Part shown: positions 43,753-51,882 of the stretch, in pieces
How positions within the stretch are numbered: the stretch's first letter is position 1
Layout of the letters: each line of letters begins with the position of its first letter
DNA from: Pararhizobium_B sp963760965
Lineage (GTDB): Bacteria; Pseudomonadota; Alphaproteobacteria; Rhizobiales; Rhizobiaceae
NCBI GenBank assembly: GCA_963760965.1
Contig: CAVXEW010000002.1
Coordinates: 1 to 64,000, forward strand
DNA: 64,000 nt
Reading direction: 5' to 3'
Translations under genes and position numbers: made by a program
The notes under the pieces: model-generated
What the model saw: only the letters and a program-made list of their open reading frames with translations
Databases searched by the model: none
Told to the model about the DNA's origin: nothing

Positions 43753-44798
43753 CGAAGCCAGCGATGTCCCGACCGGCCTCCCTGATGGCGTTCGTCGCCA
43801 TGCTGCTCGCGGTCGCCGCCGTGACGCTGGCGCTGCCGCACATGATCAACAACTACTTCGTGCGCGTCGTCATCGTCATGTGCATCGATGCGATCCTGGT
43901 CGCCTCGATGGGGATCGGCAACGGTTTCACCGGCGTCTTCTCCCTCGGCCATGTCGGCTTCGTCGCGGTCGGGGCCTACACGTCCGGGATCCTGTCCCTG
44001 TCGGTGACGGCCAAGCATGCCTACCTGCCGGACCTGCCGCACTGGCTCGCCTCCTTCAGCCTGCCGTTCCTGCCGGCCACCGTCATCGCCGGCCTCGCCT
44101 GCGCTGCACTCGCGGTCGTCGTCGGCGCTCCGCTGATGCGGCTTTCGGGCTATTTCGTCGCCGTGGCGACGCTCGGCTTCCTCATCATCGTCAATGTCGT
44201 GCTGATCAACGCGGCCGCCTACACGCGCGGCGCGCGCACCTTCACCGGCGTGCCGCTGGAGACGACGCTGCCCTGGGCTGTCGGCTGGCTGGTCGTGACG
44301 CTGTGCGTGCTCGCCCGGATCGTGTACTCGCCCTACGGGCGACGCTACCGCGCGGTGCGCGAGGACACGATCGCCGCCCGCGCCATCGGGCTGTCGATCC
44401 TGCCGACGCGTCTGTCGGCCTTCGTCGTTGGCGCGTTCTTCGCCGGGGTGGGCGGGTCGCTCTACGGCCACTATCTCGGCTCGTTCTCCCCCGCGAGCTT
44501 CTACCTTCCCTACACTTTCGCGCTCGTCAGCATGCTGGTCATCGGCGGCATGGGCAGCATCACTGGCGCCGTCGTCGGCGTCGTGCTCGTGACCATCGCC
44601 AGTGAAGTGCTGCGCAACCTGGAACGCGGCCTCGACATCGGGGTCATTCACATCCCTCCCCTCTACGGCGCAAGCCAGATCGTCCTCGGGGTGATCTTCA
44701 TCCTGATCATGATTTTCCGTCCGAGCGGCATCATGGACGATCGGGAACTGTCGCTCGGACTCTTCATGCGACGAAACCGGACAGGAGAAGAGGAGTAA
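43749..44798 (+). CDS. Liv-type ABC transporter permease (LivM family, second system)
   Basis: A 349-residue permease. LivM features are ILVASMGIGNGFTGVFSLGHVGF, GAYTSGILSL, the loop YGRRYRAVREDTIAARAIGLSI and VIGGMGSITGAVVGVVL. The TTG at 43749 overlaps the LivH-type stop (TTGA); an ATG at 43764 is an alternative. It ends 4 bp before the binding-protein gene. Confidence 0.92.
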   Translation: MTKPAMSRPASLMAFVAMLLAVAAVTLALPHMINNYFVRVVIVMCIDAILVASMGIGNGFTGVFSLGHVGFVAVGAYTSGILSLSVTAKHAYLPDLPHWLASFSLPFLPATVIAGLACAALAVVVGAPLMRLSGYFVAVATLGFLIIVNVVLINAAAYTRGARTFTGVPLETTLPWAVGWLVVTLCVLARIVYSPYGRRYRAVREDTIAARAIGLSILPTRLSAFVVGAFFAGVGGSLYGHYLGSFSPASFYLPYTFALVSMLVIGGMGSITGAVVGVVLVTIASEVLRNLERGLDIGVIHIPPLYGASQIVLGVIFILIMIFRPSGIMDDRELSLGLFMRRNRTGEEE

Positions 44799-44802
44799 GA
44801 CG

Positions 44803-45987
44803 ATGAAACGCAGAGAGCTCATCGCCAGGGGGGCCGCGCTCGCGGCCGGCCTCGCAACCGCAGCACTCGCAGGAACGGGCGTCGCTTCGGCGGCCGACAC
44901 GATCAAGATCGGCGCGCCCTTCAACGTGACGGGGGCACTGTCTTCCCTCGACGCGCCGGCGCTCAACGGCGCCAAGCTGAAGATCAAGGAAATCAACGAC
45001 GCCGGCGGCATCGACGGCAAGAAGATCGACCTCGTCGTCTACGATACAAAGACCGACCCGACCGTCATCGCCAGCGTCGCAAGCCAGCTGCTCAACTCCG
45101 ACAAGGTGCCGGTGGCGATCGGCTTCACCGATTCGGACTCCGTGCTGGCGCTCGGGCCGATCTTCCAGCAGGCCGGCGTGCCCTTCGTGACGCCCGGCGC
45201 GACGTCTCCGAAGCTTCCCTCGCAGATCGGCAACGACATCTTCCTCGCCTGCTTCGGCGACAACGTGCAGGCGGCCGCGGGTGCCCAGTTCATCATGGAC
45301 AAGCTGAAGGCCAAGAGCGCCTATCTGCTGCGCGACAACTCCACGGAGTACACCACCCTGCTCGCCAAGTACTTCCAGGAGGCCTTCGAGCACGACGGCG
45401 GCAAGGTCGTCGCCCACAACGACTACAAGTCGGGCGACAAGTCCTTCACCGCGCAGATCGGCAAGCTCAAGGCGCTGTCGACGAAGCCGGACGTCCTCTA
45501 CGTCTCGGCGATGCCGGACGACATCGGCCTGATCGTGAAGCAGATGCGCCAGGCCGGCGTCATGCAGCCGATCGTCGGCGGCGACGGCTACGATACGCCG
45601 CTGCTGCTCAGCGTCGGCGGCAAGGCCGCCAACGACACCTATTACTCGACCCATGCCTTCATCGGCGAGAAGTCCACGCCGGCGATCGAGAAGTTCTACA
45701 AGGCCTACAAGGCCGCCTACGGCACGGTTCCCGAGAACGCCTTCGCGGCGCTCGGCTACGACGCCGCCGGCCTTGTCGCGGATGCGATCAAGCGTGCCGG
45801 TTCCACGGACCCGGCCAAGATCCGCGACGCCATCGCCGCGACCAAGGACTATCCGGGCATCACCGGCTCGATCACCTATCCCAAGGACAGCGGCGTGCCG
45901 CAGAAGACGGTGACGATGATCGGAGCAAAGGACAAGGCGCTGTTCCTAGCCGGCGAGGTCAAGCCGAACTGGATTCCGGCACCCTGA
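44803..45987 (+). CDS. Liv-type ABC transporter substrate-binding protein (second system)
   Basis: A 394-residue type 1 periplasmic binding protein. The N-terminus is KRRELIARGAALAAG with a hydrophobic stretch ending GVASAADT (cleavage near 28). The mature domain begins IKIGAPFNVTGALSSLDAP and has ITGSITYPKDSGVPQK near the C-terminus, typical of LivK-like proteins. It comes last in the transporter operon, directly before the glutamine-synthetase-like gene, with a strong hairpin in between. The ligand is unknown; neighbouring amine ligase and amidohydrolase genes suggest an amino or amide compound. Confidence 0.92.
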   Translation: MKRRELIARGAALAAGLATAALAGTGVASAADTIKIGAPFNVTGALSSLDAPALNGAKLKIKEINDAGGIDGKKIDLVVYDTKTDPTVIASVASQLLNSDKVPVAIGFTDSDSVLALGPIFQQAGVPFVTPGATSPKLPSQIGNDIFLACFGDNVQAAAGAQFIMDKLKAKSAYLLRDNSTEYTTLLAKYFQEAFEHDGGKVVAHNDYKSGDKSFTAQIGKLKALSTKPDVLYVSAMPDDIGLIVKQMRQAGVMQPIVGGDGYDTPLLLSVGGKAANDTYYSTHAFIGEKSTPAIEKFYKAYKAAYGTVPENAFAALGYDAAGLVADAIKRAGSTDPAKIRDAIAATKDYPGITGSITYPKDSGVPQKTVTMIGAKDKALFLAGEVKPNWIPAP

Positions 45988-46009
45988 GGGTAGGGCCGGG
46001 GTAGGGGCC

Positions 46010-46038
46010 GGTGGGCGCGGACCTGCGCCGCGCCCACC
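46010..46038 (+). terminator. GC-rich hairpin between binding-protein and ligase genes
   Basis: A perfect 11-bp stem (GGTGGGCGCGG with CCGCGCCCACC) and a 7-base loop, without a T-run. It probably protects or attenuates the transporter message, similar in position to the hairpin at 25007-25039. Confidence 0.5.
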
Positions 46039-46079
46039 GCCTGGCATTGCAGGAACGAGCTGAATCAAGGGGATCGAGG

Positions 46080-47411
46080 ATGGCCAGGGACAGTATCGCC
46101 GACCTGATGGCGGCGCTGAAGAAGAACGAGATCGACTATCTGCGCTTCGAGCTTCCCGACCTGCACGGCACGTCGCGCTCGAAGACCGTGCCGGTCGACA
46201 AGGTCGAGGGCTTCGCCCGCCGCGGCCTCAACTTCTACGGCGGCGTGCTCGGCCTCGACACGTCCTCGAACGTCGTGCCCGCGAGCGAGTTGCACACCCA
46301 GCGCAACTACGCGGACCAGGCGCTGTTTCCCGATCCCGACTCGCTGCGCGTCGTCCCCTGGCTGGAGAAGACGGCAAGCGTCGTCTGCCTCGGATACTGG
46401 GAGGACGGCGAACCACAGAAGGCCGCGCCGCGCTGGGTGTTTTCAGAGCTCGTCAAACGCGCAAACGAGCTCGGCTACGACGTCATGCTCGGCCATGAAT
46501 ACGAGTACTACCTGCTCTCGGCGGACACCCGGTCTCGCCTCTTCGAGGGCATCCACATCTTCCACACGGTGCGCAACCAGTATGCGCCCTTCCTCGATAC
46601 GCTGGTGCCGACGCTCAGGGCCTACGGCATCGACGTCATCACCCACAACTGCGAATATGCCGGCTCGCAATTCGAAACGGTCTACGGCACCGGGATGAAC
46701 ATGGCCGGCGCCGACAAGGCCTTCGCCTTCAAGAACGGGCTGAAGGAGATCGCCCATCGCAACGGCCTGATCGCGAGCTTCATGGCCAAGCCCTTCGCCG
46801 GCATGTCGGGCAGCGGCGGCCACCTCCACATGAGCCTCTGGGACCGGAAGTCCGGCGGGAACGCCTTCCTCGACGCCGGTTCCGGGGATGGTCTTTCCGG
46901 CGTCGCCCGCTCCTTCATCGAGGGCGTCCTCGCCCACGGCGCCGCGATCATGCCGCTCGTGAACCCGACACCAAACTGCTACCACCGCGTCAAGCCCTAC
47001 ACCTTCGCGCCGTCCAACGTGAGCTGGGGCTACCAGGACCGATCGGCGATGGTTCGCGTCAAGGCGAGCCGGGACGATCGCACGCATGTCGAACTGCGTG
47101 CGGGATCGGCGGCGGCGAACCCCTACCTCTCCGCCTCGGCGCTGCTTGCGGCGGGCCTGCTCGGCATCGAGGCCAAGGCGGAGCTTCGCGACCAGGGCCG
47201 CGAGACCACCAGCGAGGACAACCCCGCCCTGCCAAAGTTCCCGCAGACGCTCGATCTGGCGCTCGCGGCATTGAACGCCGACCGGCCCTTCGCCGAGATG
47301 CTCGGCTCCGAATTCGTCCGCGTCTTCACGGCGGTCAAGGAATTCGAGCTTGCGCGCTTCCGCGATCACGTGACCGACTGGGAGGTCAACGAATATCTGG
47401 AGCTCTACTAG
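46080..47411 (+). CDS. Glutamine synthetase-like ligase (copy 2)
   Basis: A 443-residue glutamine synthetase-family enzyme. Landmarks are IDYLRFELPDLHGTSRSKTVP near the N-terminus, LGHEYEYYLLS (metal Glu), AGMSGSGGHLHMSLWD (metal His), the Arg loop NCYHRVKPYTFAPSNVSWGY and THVELRAGSAAANPYLSASAL. These fit the type III/GlnT-like or gamma-glutamyl-amide ligases. The ATG at 46080 follows a GGGGATCGAGG-like site. It is probably co-expressed with the importer upstream and the isochorismatase-like gene downstream. Its relation to copy 1 (38931-40238) is distant but both sit next to an isochorismatase homologue. Confidence 0.9.
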   Translation: MARDSIADLMAALKKNEIDYLRFELPDLHGTSRSKTVPVDKVEGFARRGLNFYGGVLGLDTSSNVVPASELHTQRNYADQALFPDPDSLRVVPWLEKTASVVCLGYWEDGEPQKAAPRWVFSELVKRANELGYDVMLGHEYEYYLLSADTRSRLFEGIHIFHTVRNQYAPFLDTLVPTLRAYGIDVITHNCEYAGSQFETVYGTGMNMAGADKAFAFKNGLKEIAHRNGLIASFMAKPFAGMSGSGGHLHMSLWDRKSGGNAFLDAGSGDGLSGVARSFIEGVLAHGAAIMPLVNPTPNCYHRVKPYTFAPSNVSWGYQDRSAMVRVKASRDDRTHVELRAGSAAANPYLSASALLAAGLLGIEAKAELRDQGRETTSEDNPALPKFPQTLDLALAALNADRPFAEMLGSEFVRVFTAVKEFELARFRDHVTDWEVNEYLELY

Positions 47412-47516
47412 ACCGGCAGGTACACAATCGCCTTCAATGCTCTGTCTCGTTGTTTTACGCAATTCCGGACGCAAGACCGTTTCGCACTCTTGCTGGAATT
47501 GCTCTGGGAGATGCCG

Positions 47517-48152
47517 ATGACGACGTTCGATCCGCTGAACGAAAGGCGCGACAAGCCCCTCGTTCCCAAAGCTACCGCAGTGCTGATCGTCGACGCGCAA
47601 TGCGGCGAAGTCACCGAGAAACACCGCAGAGAGCAGCCGGAGTACTGGGCCGCAGTCAACGAGCGGGCGCTTCCGGCAATGAAGCGGCTGATCGACGGCG
47701 CGCGGGCGGCCGGCTGCGAGATCGTCTACACCGTAATCGAGGCGCTGACGAAGGACGGCCGCGACCGTTCTCTCGACCACAAGCTCTCCGGCATTCTCTT
47801 CCCTCGCGGCTCGGACGAAGCCAGGGTGATCCCCTCGGTCGCGCCGGGAGAGGACGACATCGTGCTGACCAAGACTTCCTCCGGCGTCTTCAACTCGACC
47901 AACCTGGACTACGTGCTGCGCAATCTCGGCATCGAGAACGTGGTCGTCGCGGGTTTCCTGACCGACCAGTGCGTCGACATGGCGGTGCGCGACGGAGCGG
48001 ATCGCGGCTACTACATGATCTGCGCCGCCGACGCCTGCGCCACCTATTCGGCCGCGCGCCACGACACGGCGCTCAAGGCCTTCGGGGGATATTGCCTGGT
48101 CCGGGACGTGGCCGGGATAACCGACGCCCTCGCGGCAGAGAGAAGCGCCTGA
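47517..48152 (+). CDS. Isochorismatase-family cysteine amidohydrolase (copy 2)
   Basis: A 211-residue isochorismatase-fold hydrolase with the Asp-Lys-Cys triad in VLIVDAQCGEV, IVLTKTSSGVFNST and GFLTDQCVDMAVRDGADRGYY. The ATG at 47517 has CTGGGAG at the proper distance; an ATG two codons upstream is possible. It is a paralogue of the 38257-38937 gene, with the same KTSS-x-x-FNSTN and FLTDQC segments. Likely an N-carbamoyl or amide hydrolase; exact substrate unknown. It is convergent with the UxaA-type gene. Confidence 0.9.
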   Translation: MTTFDPLNERRDKPLVPKATAVLIVDAQCGEVTEKHRREQPEYWAAVNERALPAMKRLIDGARAAGCEIVYTVIEALTKDGRDRSLDHKLSGILFPRGSDEARVIPSVAPGEDDIVLTKTSSGVFNSTNLDYVLRNLGIENVVVAGFLTDQCVDMAVRDGADRGYYMICAADACATYSAARHDTALKAFGGYCLVRDVAGITDALAAERSA

Positions 48153-48191
48153 CGCCCGGCAGACAAGCGGCGCGCGCGCCGGCCGCGCCCG

Positions 48192-49376
48192 TCAGACCGG
48201 AAGGCAGGACGGGCCGATCGGCTCGAAGCTCTTGTAGGTGAGAATGAATTCCGTGTGCCCCAGCGCTTCCGAGCATGTCGGACGCCCGCCGGCCACCGAC
48301 CGCACCAGTTCCAGTATTTCGTCTGCGACCTCGGCAAGCGGCACCCCATCGAGGACTCGCCCGGCGTTGACGTCCATGTCCTCCGACATTCGCCGGTAGG
48401 TCTCCGGGTTCGCGCAGATCTTGATCACCGGCGAAATCGCCGACCCGACCACGGAACCGCGCGCGGTGACGAAGAGAGTCATGTGCGCACCCGACGCCAT
48501 CATCTCGACGATCTCGGCCGTGTCCGAGATGTTGGGGAAGCCGTATCGCACCTCGCCGTCGGGAACGACGTCCATCAGGTAGAGCCCGCCCCCCGGCGGC
48601 AGGTCGCCTGGTTTGATCAGTCCGTCGATGCGGGACTTGCCCGACTTGGCATAGGCTCCCATCGACTTCTCCTCGATGGTCGAAAGGCCGCCTTCCGCAT
48701 TGCCTGCAGCAAAGCTGCCGTAGCCGAGCGTGGCGTAGTATCTGGCGGCCTTCTCGATCGAACCTCGCAGTTCTTGCGCGAGTTCCGGCGTGCGGGCCCG
48801 CCGGCCCATGATCTCCTCGCAGCCGATCAGTTCGCCGGTCTCCTCGAAGATGCAGGCGGCGCCCGCCTCTACGAGGCGGTCGAAGGCGAGACCTACGGCC
48901 GGATTGCCGGTGATCCCGCTCGTGCCGTCGGACCCGCCGCAAACCGTGCCGACGACAAGTTCCGACATGTCCATCGGGACGCTTTCCTGCCCGCCGAGGT
49001 CCTCGATCCGGCGGGAAATCCAGTCTCGGCCCTTCGCGATCGAGGAGCGCGTCCCGCCGGCCTGCTGAATGACGATCGTCTCCACCGGCCGGCCGCTCGC
49101 CGCCACCGCGCTTTCCAGCGCGAACCGGTCGAAGCTCTCGCAGCCGAGCGACACGATCAGCACCGCACCCACGTTCGGATGGGTGCAGAGGCGCTCCATC
49201 ATCTTCTGGGCATAGGCATTGGGGAAGCAGCCCGGGAAGCCGATGACGTGCGCGCCCTGCTCGCGATGCGGTTGAACGATCTCCCGGGCGACATGGTGGG
49301 CGCATTCCACCAGGTAGGCGACGGCGACGTGGTTGCGGATGCCCTTGCGTCCGTCGCTGCGCAGATATCCCTTCAT
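48192..49376 (-). CDS. UxaA-family dehydratase, large (C-terminal) domain protein
   Basis: A 394-residue protein matching the large part of altronate/galactarate dehydratase (UxaA/GarD). Landmarks are GYLRSDGRKGIRNHVAVAYLVECAHHVA, GFPGCFPNAYAQKMMERL, VSLGCESFD, VVGTVCGGSDGTSGITGNPAVG and GYGSFAAGNAEGGLSTIEEKS. Conserved cysteines (CES, CGGSDG) may bind an iron centre. In E. coli the SAF-type N-terminal part is fused; here it is the separate gene just upstream. It dehydrates a sugar acid or a smaller hydroxy acid; with an RraA-like protein nearby the substrate could be a short hydroxy acid. Confidence 0.88.
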   Translation of the reverse strand: MKGYLRSDGRKGIRNHVAVAYLVECAHHVAREIVQPHREQGAHVIGFPGCFPNAYAQKMMERLCTHPNVGAVLIVSLGCESFDRFALESAVAASGRPVETIVIQQAGGTRSSIAKGRDWISRRIEDLGGQESVPMDMSELVVGTVCGGSDGTSGITGNPAVGLAFDRLVEAGAACIFEETGELIGCEEIMGRRARTPELAQELRGSIEKAARYYATLGYGSFAAGNAEGGLSTIEEKSMGAYAKSGKSRIDGLIKPGDLPPGGGLYLMDVVPDGEVRYGFPNISDTAEIVEMMASGAHMTLFVTARGSVVGSAISPVIKICANPETYRRMSEDMDVNAGRVLDGVPLAEVADEILELVRSVAGGRPTCSEALGHTEFILTYKSFEPIGPSCLPV

Positions 49377-49678
49377 CAGGCCTTTCCTTCCGCAGTCTGC
49401 TCCAGCACGTATGTCGGCGTGTAGTCGCTGCGCATGTTGTGGACGTGGACGTGCCTGCCGGCGGCGATGTCCTGCGTGGCGGAGCCGATCGGGACGCCGT
49501 ACTTGAGGATTTGCTCGCCCGCCGAGATGTCACGGGCGGCGATCTTGTGACCGAGGGATACCCGGTCGTACACCTCGAAGCTGCCCGGCTCGCCAACCAT
49601 GCCGGCCGGCCCGGGCGAGACGGGGCCGACCGCCACGAACACGTTGTCTGCCTCGTCAAGGCGCAGCAACCTGCTCAT
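49376..49678 (-). CDS. UxaA-family dehydratase, small SAF-domain protein
   Basis: A 100-residue SAF-domain protein (SLGHKIAARDISAGEQILKYGVPIGSATQDIAAGRHVHVHNMRS, seen as KIAARDISAGEQILKYG and GRHVHVHN), which is the detached N-terminal domain of UxaA-type dehydratases. Its stop overlaps the large-subunit start by one base (TGATG), so the two are made together and likely form one enzyme. The ATG at 49678 follows GGAGATA. Confidence 0.88.
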   Translation of the reverse strand: MSRLLRLDEADNVFVAVGPVSPGPAGMVGEPGSFEVYDRVSLGHKIAARDISAGEQILKYGVPIGSATQDIAAGRHVHVHNMRSDYTPTYVLEQTAEGKA

Positions 49679-49713
49679 CTGCCAGTATCTCCTTGCACGG
49701 CCGCGGCCTCCTG

Positions 49714-50370
49714 TCAGAACTTGCGGTACTTCAGATAGGCCTGCTGCGGGTCCATGCCTTCCAGAATGGCCGACCGGACCTTGTTCTCCGTCTGCATTGC
49801 GACGGCCGATTTCTCTGCGACTTCCGCCACGAGTTCCTTGGGGACACGGACCATTCCGTCGCGATCGCCGAGCAGGTAGTCGCCCGGCATGACCATCACG
49901 TCACCGACGTGGATCGGGATGCCGGTGCCCGTCGGCAGCCAGCGCTGCACCACGTCCTTCGGCGTATGTCCCCGGCGCCACGTCTGGAAGCCGATGTCGA
50001 GAAGGAAATTCGTGTCACGGACCAGACCGTCGATCACGCAGCCCAGAACACCCTTCTTCTGGAGGGTCTCGGCGGACAGTTCACCCATCTGCGCGATCTC
50101 GTGCGTGTGCGGCTGGCAGATCCAGACATGGCCGGCCGGTGCCCTCGACAGAAGACCCGTCCATTGCAGCAGCGTCTCGTGCGCATCGGCCCCGTCGTCG
50201 AGGTGCCCCTCGACCGTGAATGCGGGACCGCAGAGCACCTTCTCGGGCATCAGCGGCGTGATCTCGGCAGGCAGGGTGAAATTGCGGAGGCCCATGCCTC
50301 GCATGACGTCGTGCACCACGCCGGTGTAGCAGCCGGCCAGTTGCGCCGTGGTGGTCTCGGTCGCTGTCAC
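49714..50370 (-). CDS. RraA-like/HMG aldolase-family protein
   Basis: A 218-residue RraA/4-hydroxy-4-methyl-2-oxoglutarate aldolase family protein. The typical Arg-Asp pair is in GCVIDGLVRDTNFL, and the family segment GDVMVMPGDYLLGDRDGMVRVPKEL is present (as GDYLLGDRDGMVRVP). Members cleave or decarboxylate 4-carboxy-4-hydroxy-2-oxo acids or oxaloacetate with a divalent metal, and some only bind RNase E. The GTG at 50370 is chosen for the GAGGAGG site upstream. It is probably in one operon with the UxaA-type pair. Confidence 0.88.
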   Translation of the reverse strand: MTATETTTAQLAGCYTGVVHDVMRGMGLRNFTLPAEITPLMPEKVLCGPAFTVEGHLDDGADAHETLLQWTGLLSRAPAGHVWICQPHTHEIAQMGELSAETLQKKGVLGCVIDGLVRDTNFLLDIGFQTWRRGHTPKDVVQRWLPTGTGIPIHVGDVMVMPGDYLLGDRDGMVRVPKELVAEVAEKSAVAMQTENKVRSAILEGMDPQQAYLKYRKF

Positions 50371-50504
50371 TTCGAAAGCTCCTCCTCGCGTTCCGGCTCT
50401 CTCCCGCCACCGATAGCTACAGCATGGACCGAGGCTGCCGCAACCATCTCCGCGCCGCGTGCGCCGGACGGCACCGTCGCAGGCGGCCATGGCGCAGGAG
50501 CGCC

Positions 50505-50555
50505 TGGCGACCTGACCCAAACAGATGGCGCCATCTGTCGGGTTCGCGCCACTAG
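50505..50555 (-). repeat. Stop-codon-associated palindromic repeat, copy 1 (after puuD)
   Basis: On the minus strand it starts CTAGTGGCGCG at the puuD stop codon and contains the perfect 18-base palindrome ACAGATGGCGCCATCTGT (50521-50538). It aligns over about 50 bases with the repeats at 52815 and 52884. Confidence 0.6.
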
Positions 50556-51781
50556 CCTCCCGTCGCGCTGCGGTACCATGCGACGATCGCGTCGCGTTCC
50601 TGCGGGGTGATGTGGGTGACGTTGGCCGGCGGCATGTAAGAGGAGCGGCCGGCGGCGATGTAGATCGGTTCGGCGTGGGCCGCGATCTCGGCATCGGTCT
50701 CCAGCAGCACGCCGCGGGGCGCACGGTGGATGCCGTCCCAGACCGGCTCCTGCGCGTGGCACATGGAGCAGCGCGTCTTGACGAGGTCAGCGACCTTCTT
50801 GAAATGCGGGTCGTCGGCGAACTCGCGGAAGGCCGGGGCGGCGGCCTTCTCGCCGGCGCCGCCGGAGAACACCTGCGGCGCGGTCGAAAGCCAGGCAATC
50901 ACGATGAAGATGACCACTGTTGCGAGCCACGTCCAGGTCGGCTTGCCCTTGCGCGCGTGGCGGGTATTGAACCAGTGGCGGATCGTGACGCCCATCAGGA
51001 AGACCAGCGAGGCGATGATCCAGCTGTACTTCGTCGCGAAGGCCAGCGGCTCGTGGTTCGACAGCATCAGGAAGATGACCGGCAGCGTCAGGTAGTTGTT
51101 GTGCAGCGAGCGCTGCTTTGCCTGCGCCCCGAGCTTCGGGTCGGGCGTGCGCCCCGCCTTGAGGTCGGCGACGACGATCTTCTGGTTGGGAATGATTATC
51201 CTGAAGACGTTCGCCGTCATGATCGTCGCGGTGAACGCGCCGAGATGCAGGAATGCTGCGCGCCCGGTGAACAGCTGCGTGTAGCCCCAGGCCATTGCGA
51301 CGAGCATGACGTAGAGAAGCAGCATCAGCCCGGTCGTATGCCGTCCGGCCGGCGACTTGCACAGGAGGTCGTAGATCACCCAGCCGATGCCGATCGAGGC
51401 GAGCGAGATCAGGATCGCCACCGGCGCCGAGACGTCGAGCACGCTGCGGTCGATCAGGAAGAGGTTGGCGTGGCCGTAGTAGACGAGGCACAGCAGCGTG
51501 AAGCCGGACAGCCAGGTGGCGTAGGATTCCCACTTGAACCAGGTCAGGTGCTCGGGCATGGCGTCCGGGGCGACCAGATACTTCTGGATGTGATAGAAGC
51601 CGCCGCCGTGAACCTGCCACTCCTCGCCATATACGCCGTGCGGCATGCCGGGGCGCGCGACCAGCCCGAGATCGAGCGCGATGAAATAGAAGGACGAGCC
51701 GATCCAGGCGATCGCCGTGATCACGTGCAGCCAGCGCACCGCAAAGGCCAGCCATTCCGATGCAATGGCGAATTCGTACAT
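50552..51781 (-). CDS. puuD: Membrane-bound urate oxidase with cytochrome c domain
   Basis: A 409-residue integral membrane protein: an N-terminal DUF989-type membrane domain of about eight helices (LHVITAIAWIGSSFYFIALDLGL, WQVHGGGFYHIQKYLVAP) and a C-terminal cytochrome c domain with heme motif CSMCH at 338-342 and a likely axial Met at 383 (SSYMPP). This matches PuuD, which oxidises urate to 5-hydroxyisourate and passes electrons through its own cytochrome c instead of forming H2O2. It is divergent from a LysR gene and near HIU hydrolase and UraD genes, giving the first three steps of urate breakdown. Confidence 0.95.
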   Translation of the reverse strand: MYEFAIASEWLAFAVRWLHVITAIAWIGSSFYFIALDLGLVARPGMPHGVYGEEWQVHGGGFYHIQKYLVAPDAMPEHLTWFKWESYATWLSGFTLLCLVYYGHANLFLIDRSVLDVSAPVAILISLASIGIGWVIYDLLCKSPAGRHTTGLMLLLYVMLVAMAWGYTQLFTGRAAFLHLGAFTATIMTANVFRIIIPNQKIVVADLKAGRTPDPKLGAQAKQRSLHNNYLTLPVIFLMLSNHEPLAFATKYSWIIASLVFLMGVTIRHWFNTRHARKGKPTWTWLATVVIFIVIAWLSTAPQVFSGGAGEKAAAPAFREFADDPHFKKVADLVKTRCSMCHAQEPVWDGIHRAPRGVLLETDAEIAAHAEPIYIAAGRSSYMPPANVTHITPQERDAIVAWYRSATGG

Positions 51782-51810
51782 GGGTATACCTCCACTTGTC
51801 GCCTCTTAAT

Positions 51811-51864
51811 GGCAAAATTGCCTTCTTCAAGAAACGCCGATAAAGTCTAATCTCTTTCAAGAAA
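51811..51864. promoter_or_regulatory. puuD/LysR divergent regulatory region
   Basis: The interval contains the inverted repeat GGCAA-AA-TTGCC (51811-51822) and a direct repeat TTCAAGAAA at 51826-51834 and 51856-51864, 30 bp apart. These are candidate LysR binding sites. Confidence 0.45.
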
Positions 51865-51882
51865 ATCCGAAAAACGCTTCCC

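Noticed and set aside
38931..47411. Assimilatory glutamine synthetase (glnA) for either ligase
   Set aside because: Both are next to catabolic transporter and amidohydrolase genes, neither is linked to glnB, and the motifs are of the GlnT/PuuA-like ligase type.
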